Of a stretch of DNA of 64,000 nt, positions 35,087 to 46,058 are shown one piece after another; the stretch's first letter is position 1, and every line of letters starts with the position of its first letter. Source of the stretch: Ectocarpus siliculosus (taxonomy: Eukaryota > Sar > Phaeophyceae > Ectocarpales > Ectocarpaceae). The notes under the pieces are model-generated. The model saw only the letters and a list, made by a program, of their open reading frames with translations. It had not been told where the DNA came from and did not search any database. The translations under genes were made by a program, and so were the position numbers. Location: contig FN648512.1 of the NCBI GenBank assembly GCA_000310025.1, positions 62,001 through 126,000 on the forward strand, written 5' to 3'.

Positions 35087-38000
35087 ATGTTGCACGGGCA
35101 GCAACTACTGGAAATATGCTTTTCTTATTTTTGCAACCTTTTCGATTTTGGCGTGCTTTGGTTGGGGCAGGTTCGTCCGAAAGGGAGAATAACGCTAAAG
35201 CTGCTCCCCAAGACCGCGGCTACCGCAGCGTCCGTTCCGGCGTCGTCGCCGGCGTTCATCCTCTCCGCCGCCACTGCTGTCGCGGCTCTCGTCTCTTCAG
35301 TCCGCATCTCCTCCCCCACCGCCGCTGATACGTCTCCAGCTTCCTCGTCCTTTTCAGGCCTCGCCACCGCTGTCGCTGCCACAGCTGCGGCCTCGTCGGC
35401 GGCCTTCTATTTCTACGCGCGTGATCGTGGCGCAGCTGCTGCAGAGGAGGACGCTGCGGTGAAACTGGTGCTGCCCGAACCGTTCTTCCCTCAGCTCCCA
35501 GAAGAAAAGGGCAAGGAACTCCTGGACCGCTATGGCGGCATCGAATCAGAGTACTTGGAGAAGGTACAAAACCCTCGTATTTGAAGTCTGTCTACATTAC
35601 TCCTTTCTCAAGAAATCATTGGGCCGCCCCGGCACCAACGACCAAGATTTCGCATTTGTATCAACATGCCCGACCAGAGAAACGAACTGAATCCTTAACC
35701 TGAAGGAGCTTATCAGCAATTTCCTTCTCAACCAACCGGCTGCAAGGTGCTCGAGGCGTTCAAGGCTACCCCTTTGAAATATCATTTTGCGAACCTCCTA
35801 CACAAGGTGTTCGAGCCCTCCCCCTTCAGCCATGGCGGTGAAACTGTATTGGACAACAGCGTCAGGAAAGCCGTGCAGGTATTTGAACGCCTTCGACAAC
35901 AGTACTACTGGTATGCCCGAGAGGATTACAGGCCCCAAACGGTACTCGTCGAGAGCTGATTGGGACTGGGTGAAAGGAGTGGTCAGCAATTGCCCCGGTT
36001 GGTGAATTCCAGGAAGCATGTGTTGTAGGGAACGACTGGAGAGTGATCGGTGTCTTGCAGGAAAACTAGCATGATAGACACAAGAGTATCAAATATTGGC
36101 GGTGCAAAATGGCCGCCGGCCGGAAAGGCTTTTACAGGAATCGCGCCGTGTTACGCTCCCGGCGGGTCTCTCTCCTTGGCCCGACAAACAGAGAGTTGCG
36201 AAATGACCATGTGCTGGAAGGACTAGACACGAGTCACGCCATGTGCCGTTCCGTGCGGGTGTCTATTTCTTGGCCCATCACACCACACGGGCCCGTTGTC
36301 GTCCGAAGAAAGCCATCCTTGCAAAGCACACCTGCAAGGGTTCTTGGAAACCCGTCGCCCGTGTGGCATTCACGCTTTAGACCAGTTTATCTGTATGCCT
36401 TAGAGATGTTGCGTCCCCAGAACTGCAAACTAGTAACGAAACAATACAAAACGCTAACTTCCTATTGTATTCTCTGCTGCAAACCCCGCAGGTGAAAGCG
36501 GACAGGACCGTGTCCACCGGCGTGGACTTGGAGCAACTGGGCATCTTGAAGGCGGTTCGCGCTGGCCTTGCCCCTGGAGCAAAGCGCATCCACACTTCCC
36601 TCGACAAGCTGAACATCTACGCAAGAGGAGGGGTACGATTCGAGTGTTTAGTCTACTCAGGGTTACGTAGGTTGGTCAATATTGTGGTGCGGTCTAGCTC
36701 TGGTCGTCGCCGAGGTGACTCGCCCTCCGAGTTCTCTCGGTTGGGTTTTCTCATGTGTTGTTGTATAGTGCTTCCTGGGACGAATCTTGCGCTCGGGATT
36801 CACAACCACGATCGAAAATCCACCCTAACGTTTATATTCTTCCGTTACAGTTGTTGAAGTGTTGACCCTTCGCCGCCCACCTCCCTCGATGTGACCCAGC
36901 ACTTGAAGTCCCACCGCGACACGCCCAGGGACAAGCTGACCTTCGGCACCCTCGTGGTTGCCCTGCTTTCCAACTTCGTTGGCGGGAGGCTTGTGGTGCG
37001 GCACCGCGACAGTACGCACACGCGTGACTGGGGGGACAAGACAGGGCAACAAGGAAATCTAATGGGACTCGACAGACTATCAAAAACTCCGGAGAATGTT
37101 CTGCAGTGGTGAGGCTGTCCAACAGATGTCAAGATTATGAGATTGGGAGGGCATGTAGGGACATGCCATGCCGCGCCACCCCTTTCCGTGGAGCAGAAGT
37201 ATAACTGAATGGTTGTGTTTGCCCCAGGACCGACTGTCGAGTTACGCTCTCTGTGGTGCCCTCTCCTCCCGCCTTGACCATGAAACTGTTCCGAAAACAG
37301 GGTGCGCCTTCTTCGGGCAATGCGAATCCAACATCGAACAAGTTGTGGAGGGCCACCGGCTGACGCTGACCTACAGTCTCCGCTATGACCCTTCAGACAA
37401 GGGAATCGTCGACCAGACGAAGGGAATTTCTGCTCTCCCCTGTCTTCCAGCAGGTTAACCAGCCCCGCGTGTTGCGCTCGTATTTTTACACATCAAGTGT
37501 TTGGCAACCCCAAGGGTTGGTGCCGGGTTTCTTCCAGATATACTGAAGGTATTGTCGGTTTCCCTCTGATCGCGTAAAGTGATAAAATGTCGGGGCGTTG
37601 GGTGTGGGGCACTGGGCATTCGGTTTCTAGGGCAGAACCCTTGTCAAATAGGGTCGGGGACGACGTCCTGTCCTGTATCTTACGGCCTGGTCGAGGTCTG
37701 TACTGTGGCTACAGGGTCGACCTTCTTCACCTGCCGCCTTTGGCCAAGGTTAGTATGTTCACGTCGTCCTGAGATGTAGTGAAGACGCTGCAAGACATCC
37801 TGCGTATTCATGAGTAGTTTCCTTTCGTACCGTAACATTTTCAGGAGAGACCAGGTAGTGGGGTTTGCTTTGAGAGAAGAAAATCCACGGACGATTGCAG
37901 CGCGTCAGAGATTACCATGCAAACGCTGATGTTCCTCGAACGTACAAGGCTTATTGAAACGCCAACTGCTTGTGGCTGTGACCGTGACCGCTTCAGAAGA

Positions 38001-41000
38001 ATCCGAGTCAGAGGATGGAAAAAGCGAGGAAGAAGAGGAAACTGAGGAAACTGAAGAAACTGAGAAAGAAGAAAGCGAGGAATGTGACACCAGAGGGATG
38101 ACAGTCGAAGAGATGCGCTCCACGCTATCGTTGGTCCCGATCGAGAGCCTGGAATCATTGTGCCACATTGGGGGCGAAGATGTGAGTGGCGTCATTCTGT
38201 TGGTCAATCGCGTGCATCGTTCGAGCATAGCCCTAATTTCAATATTATTCTTTCGCCAAAGAACACGGGATATTTCCCATCTGACCAAAATAATACACCG
38301 ACATTTTAGAAGGTCGTGGTCTTAGATTGGTTATCAGGAAGTATCGGTTGACGCGTAACGTGTAGACGGGAGAGATACGGGTGACTTCGAAGAAGAAATA
38401 TGGATCCCTCGTTGAGGGCAGTCCTGAATATACGAAGAGCTGCGCGGTGTGTTATCCAACAGCCTTTAACCTCTCTGAGGTTAGAAAATTAGAGAACCGA
38501 CTGATGCGGAGTACCCACATCGTTGCACTATGTGGACAATTGACGCCCGTGCCTGAAAGTGATCATTTCGAGTCTGGGCAATAATTAACAAGAACGGAGG
38601 AATTCTGTTGGAGATCGCTGTGCGTATACCGCCAGCCGGGTGTTTTTCATGTTACATGTTTCGCTGGCTTAATTTCGACCGCGCAGTCCATGCCTTGGTG
38701 AAGATAGACCCGCTGCTCCATGTTGTCCACAACACTTTCCCCCTTCCCCGAAAACAAAAGAAAACAACGCCAAGGGTGATTGGGCTTCCGTTGCCGGCGG
38801 CTGTGCTCATCCACATGAACTTGCCCGTTCGTTGTCACCCCGCTTTGTGCAAACTCAACATCAACCCTTTGTTTAAGCAATTCATGACGGAGTGTTTAAG
38901 CCTGTCCTAAAAGAAATCCGGGACCGGTTAACCCTCTTAGTACGCCGTCCCTCCTCACAAAAACAATATTGCACAATCATTGGCCACGGGGCTACAGTCC
39001 CTCCAAAGAAAACAGAGAATGCTGAGCTGCTTGCCAGACAAAGGGTGATTTGACTTCCGTATAAAGTGTCCCCAAAACACGTGGGGGCGCTTTTCATACT
39101 GAAGCCAAGTCACTAATTCTTTTCCAGGTTTTACCAACAAGGGGCACCCGGGTTGGGAGATTGATAGCAAGTCAGAAGCCGAGGAGGGGCATCACACAGC
39201 GTACCACGTCACCCACACGGCGGACCTGGGTGACGATGATGCGGTAAACAGACATTTGAGTGCTGTTTCCCCGGTTCGTCCCCAGTCGCGCGTCCAGTAC
39301 TAGGAGGGTTAAGCCCCGAAGCTCTCCCGTTTAGCCAAGGTTATCCATTCAGCAAGGGCAGAATATCAGCCTTTCCGAAGTGTGGTCGATGAGGGTTGCC
39401 AGGGCGAATGACTTCATACGTTTGCTTCGACTTAGGTAATGACATTCATGAACCTTCATTACAGCGATGGCGTATTTGTCCATCACTCAATGGACCATTA
39501 GTGGTTCAGCTGGGAAATGTCATGTTGGACCCGTTTTCGAATTTTTCATGTTTCCGCCAATGTACTTCCGAGGTTGGAGACTGTTCTAAACACCCAGGTT
39601 CTTTGTGAACCCGGCGTGGCGTTGTCAGCAACACAGTCCAACGCCGAAAACCCCGCAATGGCAACACCAGGACAAGCAACGACAACCCGGCCGCATTGCC
39701 ACCATCACCACTCGCAGGCAAGCGGCAGCAAGAAGGAGCTCATCTAGCGAGTTCTCAGACTAGGTGGGCTCGATTACGACCAAAACACCTCTTCAGGAGG
39801 CCGAGAGGAAAGGCGGCATTCGGCGTCTTCAACCACGACGAGGGAATAACCGACGATGCCGGAAAAAGGAACTTACCCGGCGGCGCTGGCGGCATCGCTG
39901 AGTGTCGGCTTGTACCGGGAGCTTGTTGATGCCCTCAGGGACGACAGCTTCGTCAAATAAGGCGGTTTGGTGGGGGTTTACTTGCATGCACCTTTATTGC
40001 CAGGTGCGGTGGACGCGGCTCTCAGCACTCCGCCTTGTGTTTGGTAGGAACAGTTCGCATGTGCGAATTGCTTGGCACCAAAGCTATTGTCCAATGGAGT
40101 TCTAGTGCTTGCCTCCTACACATTGTACAACCGCGGTGGAAGAACTAAATCTTCCCCCCGCGCGTGTCTTGGCCGAACGAGTGCTTGACAAGAAAGGCAG
40201 AAGACACGTATGGATTCCAAGTCTAGCTCGGTTTCGGATTGCACAATGCAACATTATGGGACTCAGAGAAGAGCAGCAGTTATTGTTTTTTTCGTCTTCA
40301 GGGGTGTGACATGCTTTGTATCTCGAAGGTGGCAAGGCTGCAACGCTCGCCGCCGCGGTGAAGGTTCGTAGGCTTTGTTGCGTCCAGGCCCGGCTTTCAT
40401 GCGAGCAAACGTTGCTGCGACAGTCGTCCGATGAGACGGCAACAGCTCGTTGATGCGCACCACAGGGTATGATGCCCCACCGCTGGCAGCGGGCGTTACA
40501 TTTTCCTTGTGAAACCGTTGACTCTCGCGCCGCACTTTCGATTATTTCATTCAGGACGCGGAACTCCCTCCGCTCCGTAAGGAGGTGCTTGACGGGAAAT
40601 TCGATCCCGAAAAGCCATTCATGCTGCTGGAAATCCCCCCGAAAAGGGGGGAAAAGGGAAAGGTTAGTTATTCGTTTTCGTCTTGAGAGCAGGACCGTCA
40701 TCCTCTTTGTGGCGTCGGCTCGTGTCTATTTTTTTTCTTTATACGAAGCAGCCGACTGCCGGGGAATTTGTTTATGAATGCTTCGGTTCGCTTACGGTGT
40801 TGATTGTATCTAATATCCATGCTTGTGTGCTGCAGCTCGCGATTGGATACCAGTGCAACAGGCACGTGAGGGGGAACGGGAGGGGAAAAGAAAAAGAAGG
40901 GGCCGCGCCTCCTCCAAACGTTCGTCAAAAGGCGTTCGCGCCGGAGACCTTCATTTGAAAGGAGCCGACGGACAGGTGTACACGTGTGCTGCCAGGCTGG

Positions 41001-41060
41001 GCTTGAGACCGATGGTCCTGCGCGTGTTCTGGACAGAAAACTGTACAAACGGCGACAAGG
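35087..41060 (+). CDS. 2OG-Fe(II) oxygenase (P4H-like), partly resolved
   Basis: Supported exons: 35087-35563, 35747-35878, 36492-36632, 36900-37108, the segment about 37303-37400, 37997-38181, 39128-39242, 40555-40662, 40836-40865 and about 40946-41060. Order: hydrophobic Ala/Ser-rich N-terminal segment that could anchor in a membrane; EPSPFSHGGETVLDNSVRKA; KLNIYARGG joined to HLKSHRDTPR (the HxD iron motif); FGTLVVALLSNFVGGRLVVRH; CAFFGQCESNIEQV; GHRLTLTYSL (2OG-binding arginine region); an acidic Glu-rich insert; then HLKGADGQVYTCAARLGLRP. These motifs follow the usual order in this oxygenase family. The family hydroxylates protein or small-molecule substrates with 2-oxoglutarate. The second iron-ligand His appears as Ser. 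Several joins and the 3' end are unresolved, and the start is provisional. Confidence 0.62.
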
Positions 41061-41259
41061 TCGTTTGCAGACATGGAAAATCGACACCCCACCGAAGGAT
41101 TTATGCTGCCCGGGGGCAAGTGCCCGCGCCGTATTTCGTGTCTGGCTGCCTTCGCTCTGACTGAAGATGCGTCCCCGAACTTGGCTCTCTTGATGGTGTT
41201 TTACCCAAACGATATCATCCTTCCTGACCCTGCCTTTTTTATGTTGCGGTGGTAAACAG

Positions 41260-42592
41260 TTGGAGGGGCTGCGCCTGGAGAGATTCGAAAGCAGATCGCG
41301 CCCACATGGACTAAAACCAAGGCGGGGGTTTGACCAAGAGGAGTCTTCTTTTTTGTCATTGACGGTATGGCCGCCTTCTCTGCGACAACTTGAGTTTGGG
41401 GATGGGTTCACCGTGCGGATCGCCACGCTCAAATGTCCGCCCTCCCTACAACAGCTTTCGATTGGGCATTGGTGCGACGAGCATATTGCCAGGGTCAGTT
41501 GGACGATGTCTCTGCAGCAGGCATCATTCAGTGGAAACTTCGATCAGACCATCGCCGAAGTCATGTGGCCGGCCTCCCTGCAGCAGCTTTCGTTCGGGGA
41601 AAGGTTCAATCAGCCCATCGCCAAAGTCGTATGGCCAGCGTCCCTGCAGAAACTTTCGTTTGGAGACTCGTTCAACTGGCCCATCGCCGGAGTCGTGTGG
41701 CCGGTCTCCCTGGAGCAGCTTTCTTTCGGAGATTGGTTCAACCAGCCCATCGCCGGTGTCGTATGGCCGGCCTCACTTCGGCAGCTCTCGTTTGGGAATA
41801 GGTTCAACGAGCCTATCGCCCTAGTAGTGTGGCCGGTCTATCTGCAGGAGCTTTCGTTCGGAGATTCTTTCAATGAGCGCATCGCCGAAGTCTTGTGGCC
41901 GGCCTCATTAAGGTAGCTGTCGCTCGGCCGGTGTTTTGACCAGCCTATTTCGGGGGTCATGTGGCCGACCTCCTTGCAGCAGCTTTCCTTTGGCTGGTCG
42001 TTTCGACAGTCCATCGTTGGAGTAGTTTGGCCAGCCTCACTGCGGCAGCTATCGTTCGGGTTCTACTTCGACCAACCTCTCGCCGAAGTCGAATGGCCGG
42101 CCTCCCTTCGGCAACTTTCGTTCGGTTTGTGTTTCGACCAGCCCATCGCCACAGTCGTATGGCCGGCCTCCCTGCAGCAGCTGTCGTTCGGAGATAGATT
42201 CAACCAGCCCATCGCCGAAGTCGTATGGCCAGCTTCCCTGCAGCAGCTTTCGTTCGGGGATCAGTTCGAATACCCTCTCGCTGAAGTCGTATGGCCGGCC
42301 TCCCTGCAACGCCTGTCGTTTGGGGACGACTTCAACCAGCCCATCGCTGAAGTTTTATGGTCGGCTTCCTTGCGGCAGCTTTCGTTCGGGGATTGGTTCG
42401 ACTACCCTATCGTCGTCGTCCCTGCAACGCCTGTCGTTTCGAAACGACTTTAACCAGCCCATCACCAGTGTGGTGTGGCCAAGCTCCTTGCGGCAGCTTT
42501 CGTTTGGGAAACGGTTTTCCCAGCGTACAGATGGAGTCGTGTGGCCGGTCTCCCTTCAAACAGTGACGCGAATAGGGGTTTCTCTGCTGTAA
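41260..42592 (+). pseudogene. FNIP-repeat gene copy 1, 5'-truncated pseudogene
   Basis: About 18 tandem 22-residue units of the form WPASLQQLSFGDxFNQPIAEVV. They resemble FNIP repeats, an LRR-like repeat best known from Dictyostelium. Compared with copies 2 and 3 it lacks the N-terminal exon and about 110 residues of the second exon, beginning at LEGLRLERFES. An in-frame TAG at 41914-41916 replaces the CAG of copy 2. A deletion near 42409-42420 shifts the frame, after which FNQPITSVVWPSSLRQL continues in another frame to 42592. It has about three more units than copy 2. It cannot make the full protein, though the first base follows a plausible splice acceptor. Confidence 0.82.
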
Positions 42593-42902
42593 TGGCGCAA
42601 TCATCGTGTTTTCTCTCGGGCTTCGCTATAATAGTTGTGAAAACGTGGAGAGGCTACGGATCAAGCGCATTGTTCCTGACCATGAGTAACCACACGAAGG
42701 TTCGCCAAGCTACGGTTGCACCTGCGCCCGAAGTGATTTTGTAGCATGATCGAATGCGTCTGAGTACGAATACAATGCCTTGACGGGTGTAATTTTTTCG
42801 GGGGGTACATCGGTGCTGAGAGGGAGGGCATATTCTCACTTCTAACTGGTAATATAGCTTTCACTTGTGAACATCCTGGTTTTCAAGAAGTAGAACGACC
42901 TT
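41260..42902 (+). repeat. Left arm of a large inverted repeat
   Basis: It is homologous in reverse complement to 44602-46058. Similarity covers the FNIP units and about 300 bp of noncoding sequence downstream, including a shared block ACCACACGAAGGTT near 42691 and a block GAACATCCTGGTTTTCAAGA near 42869. The arms differ in length mainly by FNIP units. Confidence 0.85.
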
Positions 42903-44601
42903 TTCATTAGATTGATAGTCTACACCTTTGGCGACTATGGGACCCTACGCAACTCTGCGTTTTCAGTAGCACGACACGGTCGTCAAATTGTTAGTGAAAG
43001 TTAAGCCAATATTCTGTGACATTCCAAAGGAAAATGGTACGGGTCGATGAGGAGAGTGAGGTTCGTCCGCGGATACACGGTCTTGACGTGTCCCCTCATT
43101 CATTCCTGCGCACGACATTCATTGGCATGGAAAACGGAAGAAAGCGCTACTTCACGGTACGTCATAACTCGCAACATGTACCCCGCAAGCAACACCGTTG
43201 GTCTCCCACGAGCCACGGCTCTTCAGCAACACCAGGACAGTACAAGCGTTCGAAGGCTCATAGAGAAAAGAGGAACACGAAAGACTTTCTATCGTACTCT
43301 TGATGCAGGAGCAGCGAGGCAGCAGAATGAGAACTCCGTGAGACCTTTCTTTTTGGAAGACCCCAGAAAACCAAACCAAGACAACCCAACCAACACGCCA
43401 CAACAAGAACTCAAATACAACCGTAGATCTGGGAGATGTTCCGAATTCTTCCGTGCACAATAAACTACTGGTACAGTTTATTCGGTCTTCGACAACAAAC
43501 TTTCATTTTTTTTTGTGTCTCCTGTCGTAAGGGCCGCTCCCCCAAAAATCTCCCCTGGCAGAGTCCAATCTGGCCAATCTTGCGTTCATATCTCCTCCCC
43601 ATAAGAACACGGCGTTCAAGTCGATCACAGTACCGTAGGTAGGCAGTGCTTGCGCCCCTGAGCCTTGTTCTCTGACACAAATATGTCACGCGCTTGCTCT
43701 GCCTCACGTCGAAGTTCTGTGCAACTTTCCTCTTGCCCATCGCACCCTTACGCCGTTGCGGCCGTGTTTTTGACCAACGCCATCCACCAATGTATGGCTC
43801 AGGATTCAGGACACGATTGTCTCATGAGCTCGCTATTCCTATGGTTCCCTGTTATACAGAAGCGGTTTGCTGCTTGTCGTCCGTGTCCGGCAGCGTCGGT
43901 CAACCGGCAAGATTGAGAAGTTGGTCGTCCTGCTGCGGACCTCTGGTAGAATACACTTGGCCTCGCGTGTGTGCGAGTGTCTTAATTACATTCAACAGTC
44001 TTAGCATCGACCACGCTTAACCGGCTGACCAATGTAACGGCGTCCGTCTCAGTGCGACTGAAAAAAAACGTGACAGTTAACGCCTTTAGGCGATGTTCTG
44101 CGGACTTCAAGGCAGGAGCAACGGCGGCAACTGAGGAAGAGAAAAATACACGTGTCTGCCCCGAGGCTGGTACTTTTTACTTGTCGTGGTTGTTTTGGTT
44201 CTCCCCGGGTATCGTTGGCTCCCATCATACGCCCTCATTGTGCGACCACCACTCTCTCCGCTTGTTCTCTACCACTCACACCTTTGGGTTGATATTTGTT
44301 TCGCCGGCTTCCTTGTAGCGTGGACGATCGGCTAGGTCGGAAATATTACTCTATGCCAACCTCTCTTCCTTCTTCCTGTTTCCGTTCGTCCATAATCTCC
44401 CACTTCTTCCTCTTTCTCATCCAAGCCAGCGTCATGCTGGTTTCCGCCAGCAGCATAACGCTGTCTTGGTCAACCTCCTCGTTCGATGTCCTCTCCTCGT
44501 TCATTTGCAACCAACTAATGCGTGAGTGTTGTCCCATATTTTCTGGTCAAATGCGAACAACCGTCAAAGACAAGGTGAATCCCTCTGAGATGATGAGGGA
44601 A
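42903..44601. other. Spacer between inverted repeat arms
   Basis: About 1.7 kb of mostly noncoding-looking DNA with one plausible exon at 43034-43156 (listed separately). It has no relation to the FNIP repeats and no transposase frame was recognised. Confidence 0.5.
43034..43156 (+). CDS. Possible isolated exon, unknown product
   Basis: A 41-codon frame, ATG to a consensus gtacgt donor at 43157, reads MVRVDEESEVRPRIHG and ends MENGRKRYFT. Its mixed charge and donor look like real coding sequence. No partner exon was found. It could be the first exon of a small gene, or a 3' exon of the oxygenase gene separated from it by the FNIP pseudogene. Function is unknown. Confidence 0.3.
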
Positions 44602-46058
44602 GTCGTTCTCCTTCTTGAAAAGCCAGGATGCTCAGAAGTAAAATTTGTATCATCGAGAATACTCCCTCCCTCTCAGCCCAGATGTATCCCCCCCCCCCTC
44701 GACAAAAATTGCACCCGTCAAGCTTTTGCATTCCTATTCAAGCGCTTTCGATGAGACACTCGAGGCGCAGGTGCAACGGTATCTTGGGGAACCTTCGTGT
44801 GGTTCCTCATGGTCAGGGACAATGCGTTCGATCTCTAGCTATTCCCTGTCACCACGTTTTTCAATAATAGCGACCCCACTCTCGAGAAAAAACAACGATA
44901 CTTGTGCGACTACAACAGAGAAACCCCAATACGCGTCACCGTTTGAAGGGAGACCGGCCACATGACTTCATCTGTACGCTGGGAAAACCGTTTCCCAAAC
45001 GAAAGCTGCCGCAAGGAGCTTGGCCACACCACACTGGTGATGGGCTGGTTGAAGTCGTCCCCAAACGACAGGCGTTGCAAAGAAGATGGCCATACTACTT
45101 CTGTAATAGGATAGTCGAACCAATCCCCGAACGAAAGCTGCTGCAAGGAAGCCGGCCATACGACTTCGGCGATGGGCTGATGGAATCTATCTCCGAACGA
45201 CAGCTGCTGCAGGGAGGCCGGCCATACGACTGTGGCGATGGGCTGGTTGAAACACAAACCGAACGAAAGTTGCCGAAGGGAGGCCGGCCATTCGACTTCG
45301 GCGATAGGTTGGTCGAAGTAGAACCCGAACGATAGCTGCCGCAGTGAGGCTGGCCACACTACTCCAACGATGGACTGTCGAAACGACCAGCCAAAGGAAA
45401 GCTGCTGCAAGGAGGTCGGCCACATGACCCCCGAAATAGGCTGGTCAAAACACCGGCCGAGCGACAGCTGCCTTAATGAGGCCGGCCACACTACTAGGGC
45501 GATAGGCTCGTTGAACCTATTCCCAAACGAGAGCTGCCGAAGTGAGGCCGGCCATACGACACCGGCGATGGGCTGGTTGAACCAATCTCCGAAAGAAAGC
45601 TGCTCCAGGGAGACCGGCCACACGATTCCGGTGATGGGCCAGTTGAACGAGTCTCCAAACGAAAGTTTCTGCAGGGACGCTGGCCATACGACTTTGGCGA
45701 TGGATTGATTGAACCTTTCCCCGAACGAAAGCTGCTGCAGGGAGGCCGGCCACATGACTTCGGTGATGGGCTGATCGAAGTTTCCACTGAATGATACCTG
45801 CTGCAGAGACATCGGCCAACCGACCCTGGCAATATGCTCGTCGCACCAATGCCCAATCGAAAGCTGTTGTAGGGAGGGCGGACATTTGAGCGTGGCGATC
45901 CGCACGGTGAACCCATCCCCAAACTCAAGTTGTCGCAGAGAAGGCGGCCATACCATCGATGACAAAAAAGAAGACTCCTCTTGGTCAAACACCAGCCTTG
46001 GCTTTGGCCGACGTGGGCGCGATCCGCTCTTGAACCTCTCCAGACGCAGTACTTCCAA
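44602..46058 (-). repeat. Right arm of the large inverted repeat
   Basis: Reverse-complement partner of 41260-42902, with most of FNIP copy 2 inside it. Homology to the left arm ends near 46058, where copy 1 is truncated. The copy 2 gene continues beyond that point and there matches copy 3 instead. Confidence 0.85.

Noticed and set aside
34795-35328. 177-codon open frame before the oxygenase
   Set aside because: It is out of frame with the certain oxygenase exon, biased in composition and without a domain.
42049-42309. Open frames antisense to the FNIP repeats (for example 42049-42309 minus and 44904-45335 plus)
   Set aside because: They are periodic shadows of the 66-bp repeat: the codon pattern of one strand leaves other frames free of stops. 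They have no start context, exon structure or domain.
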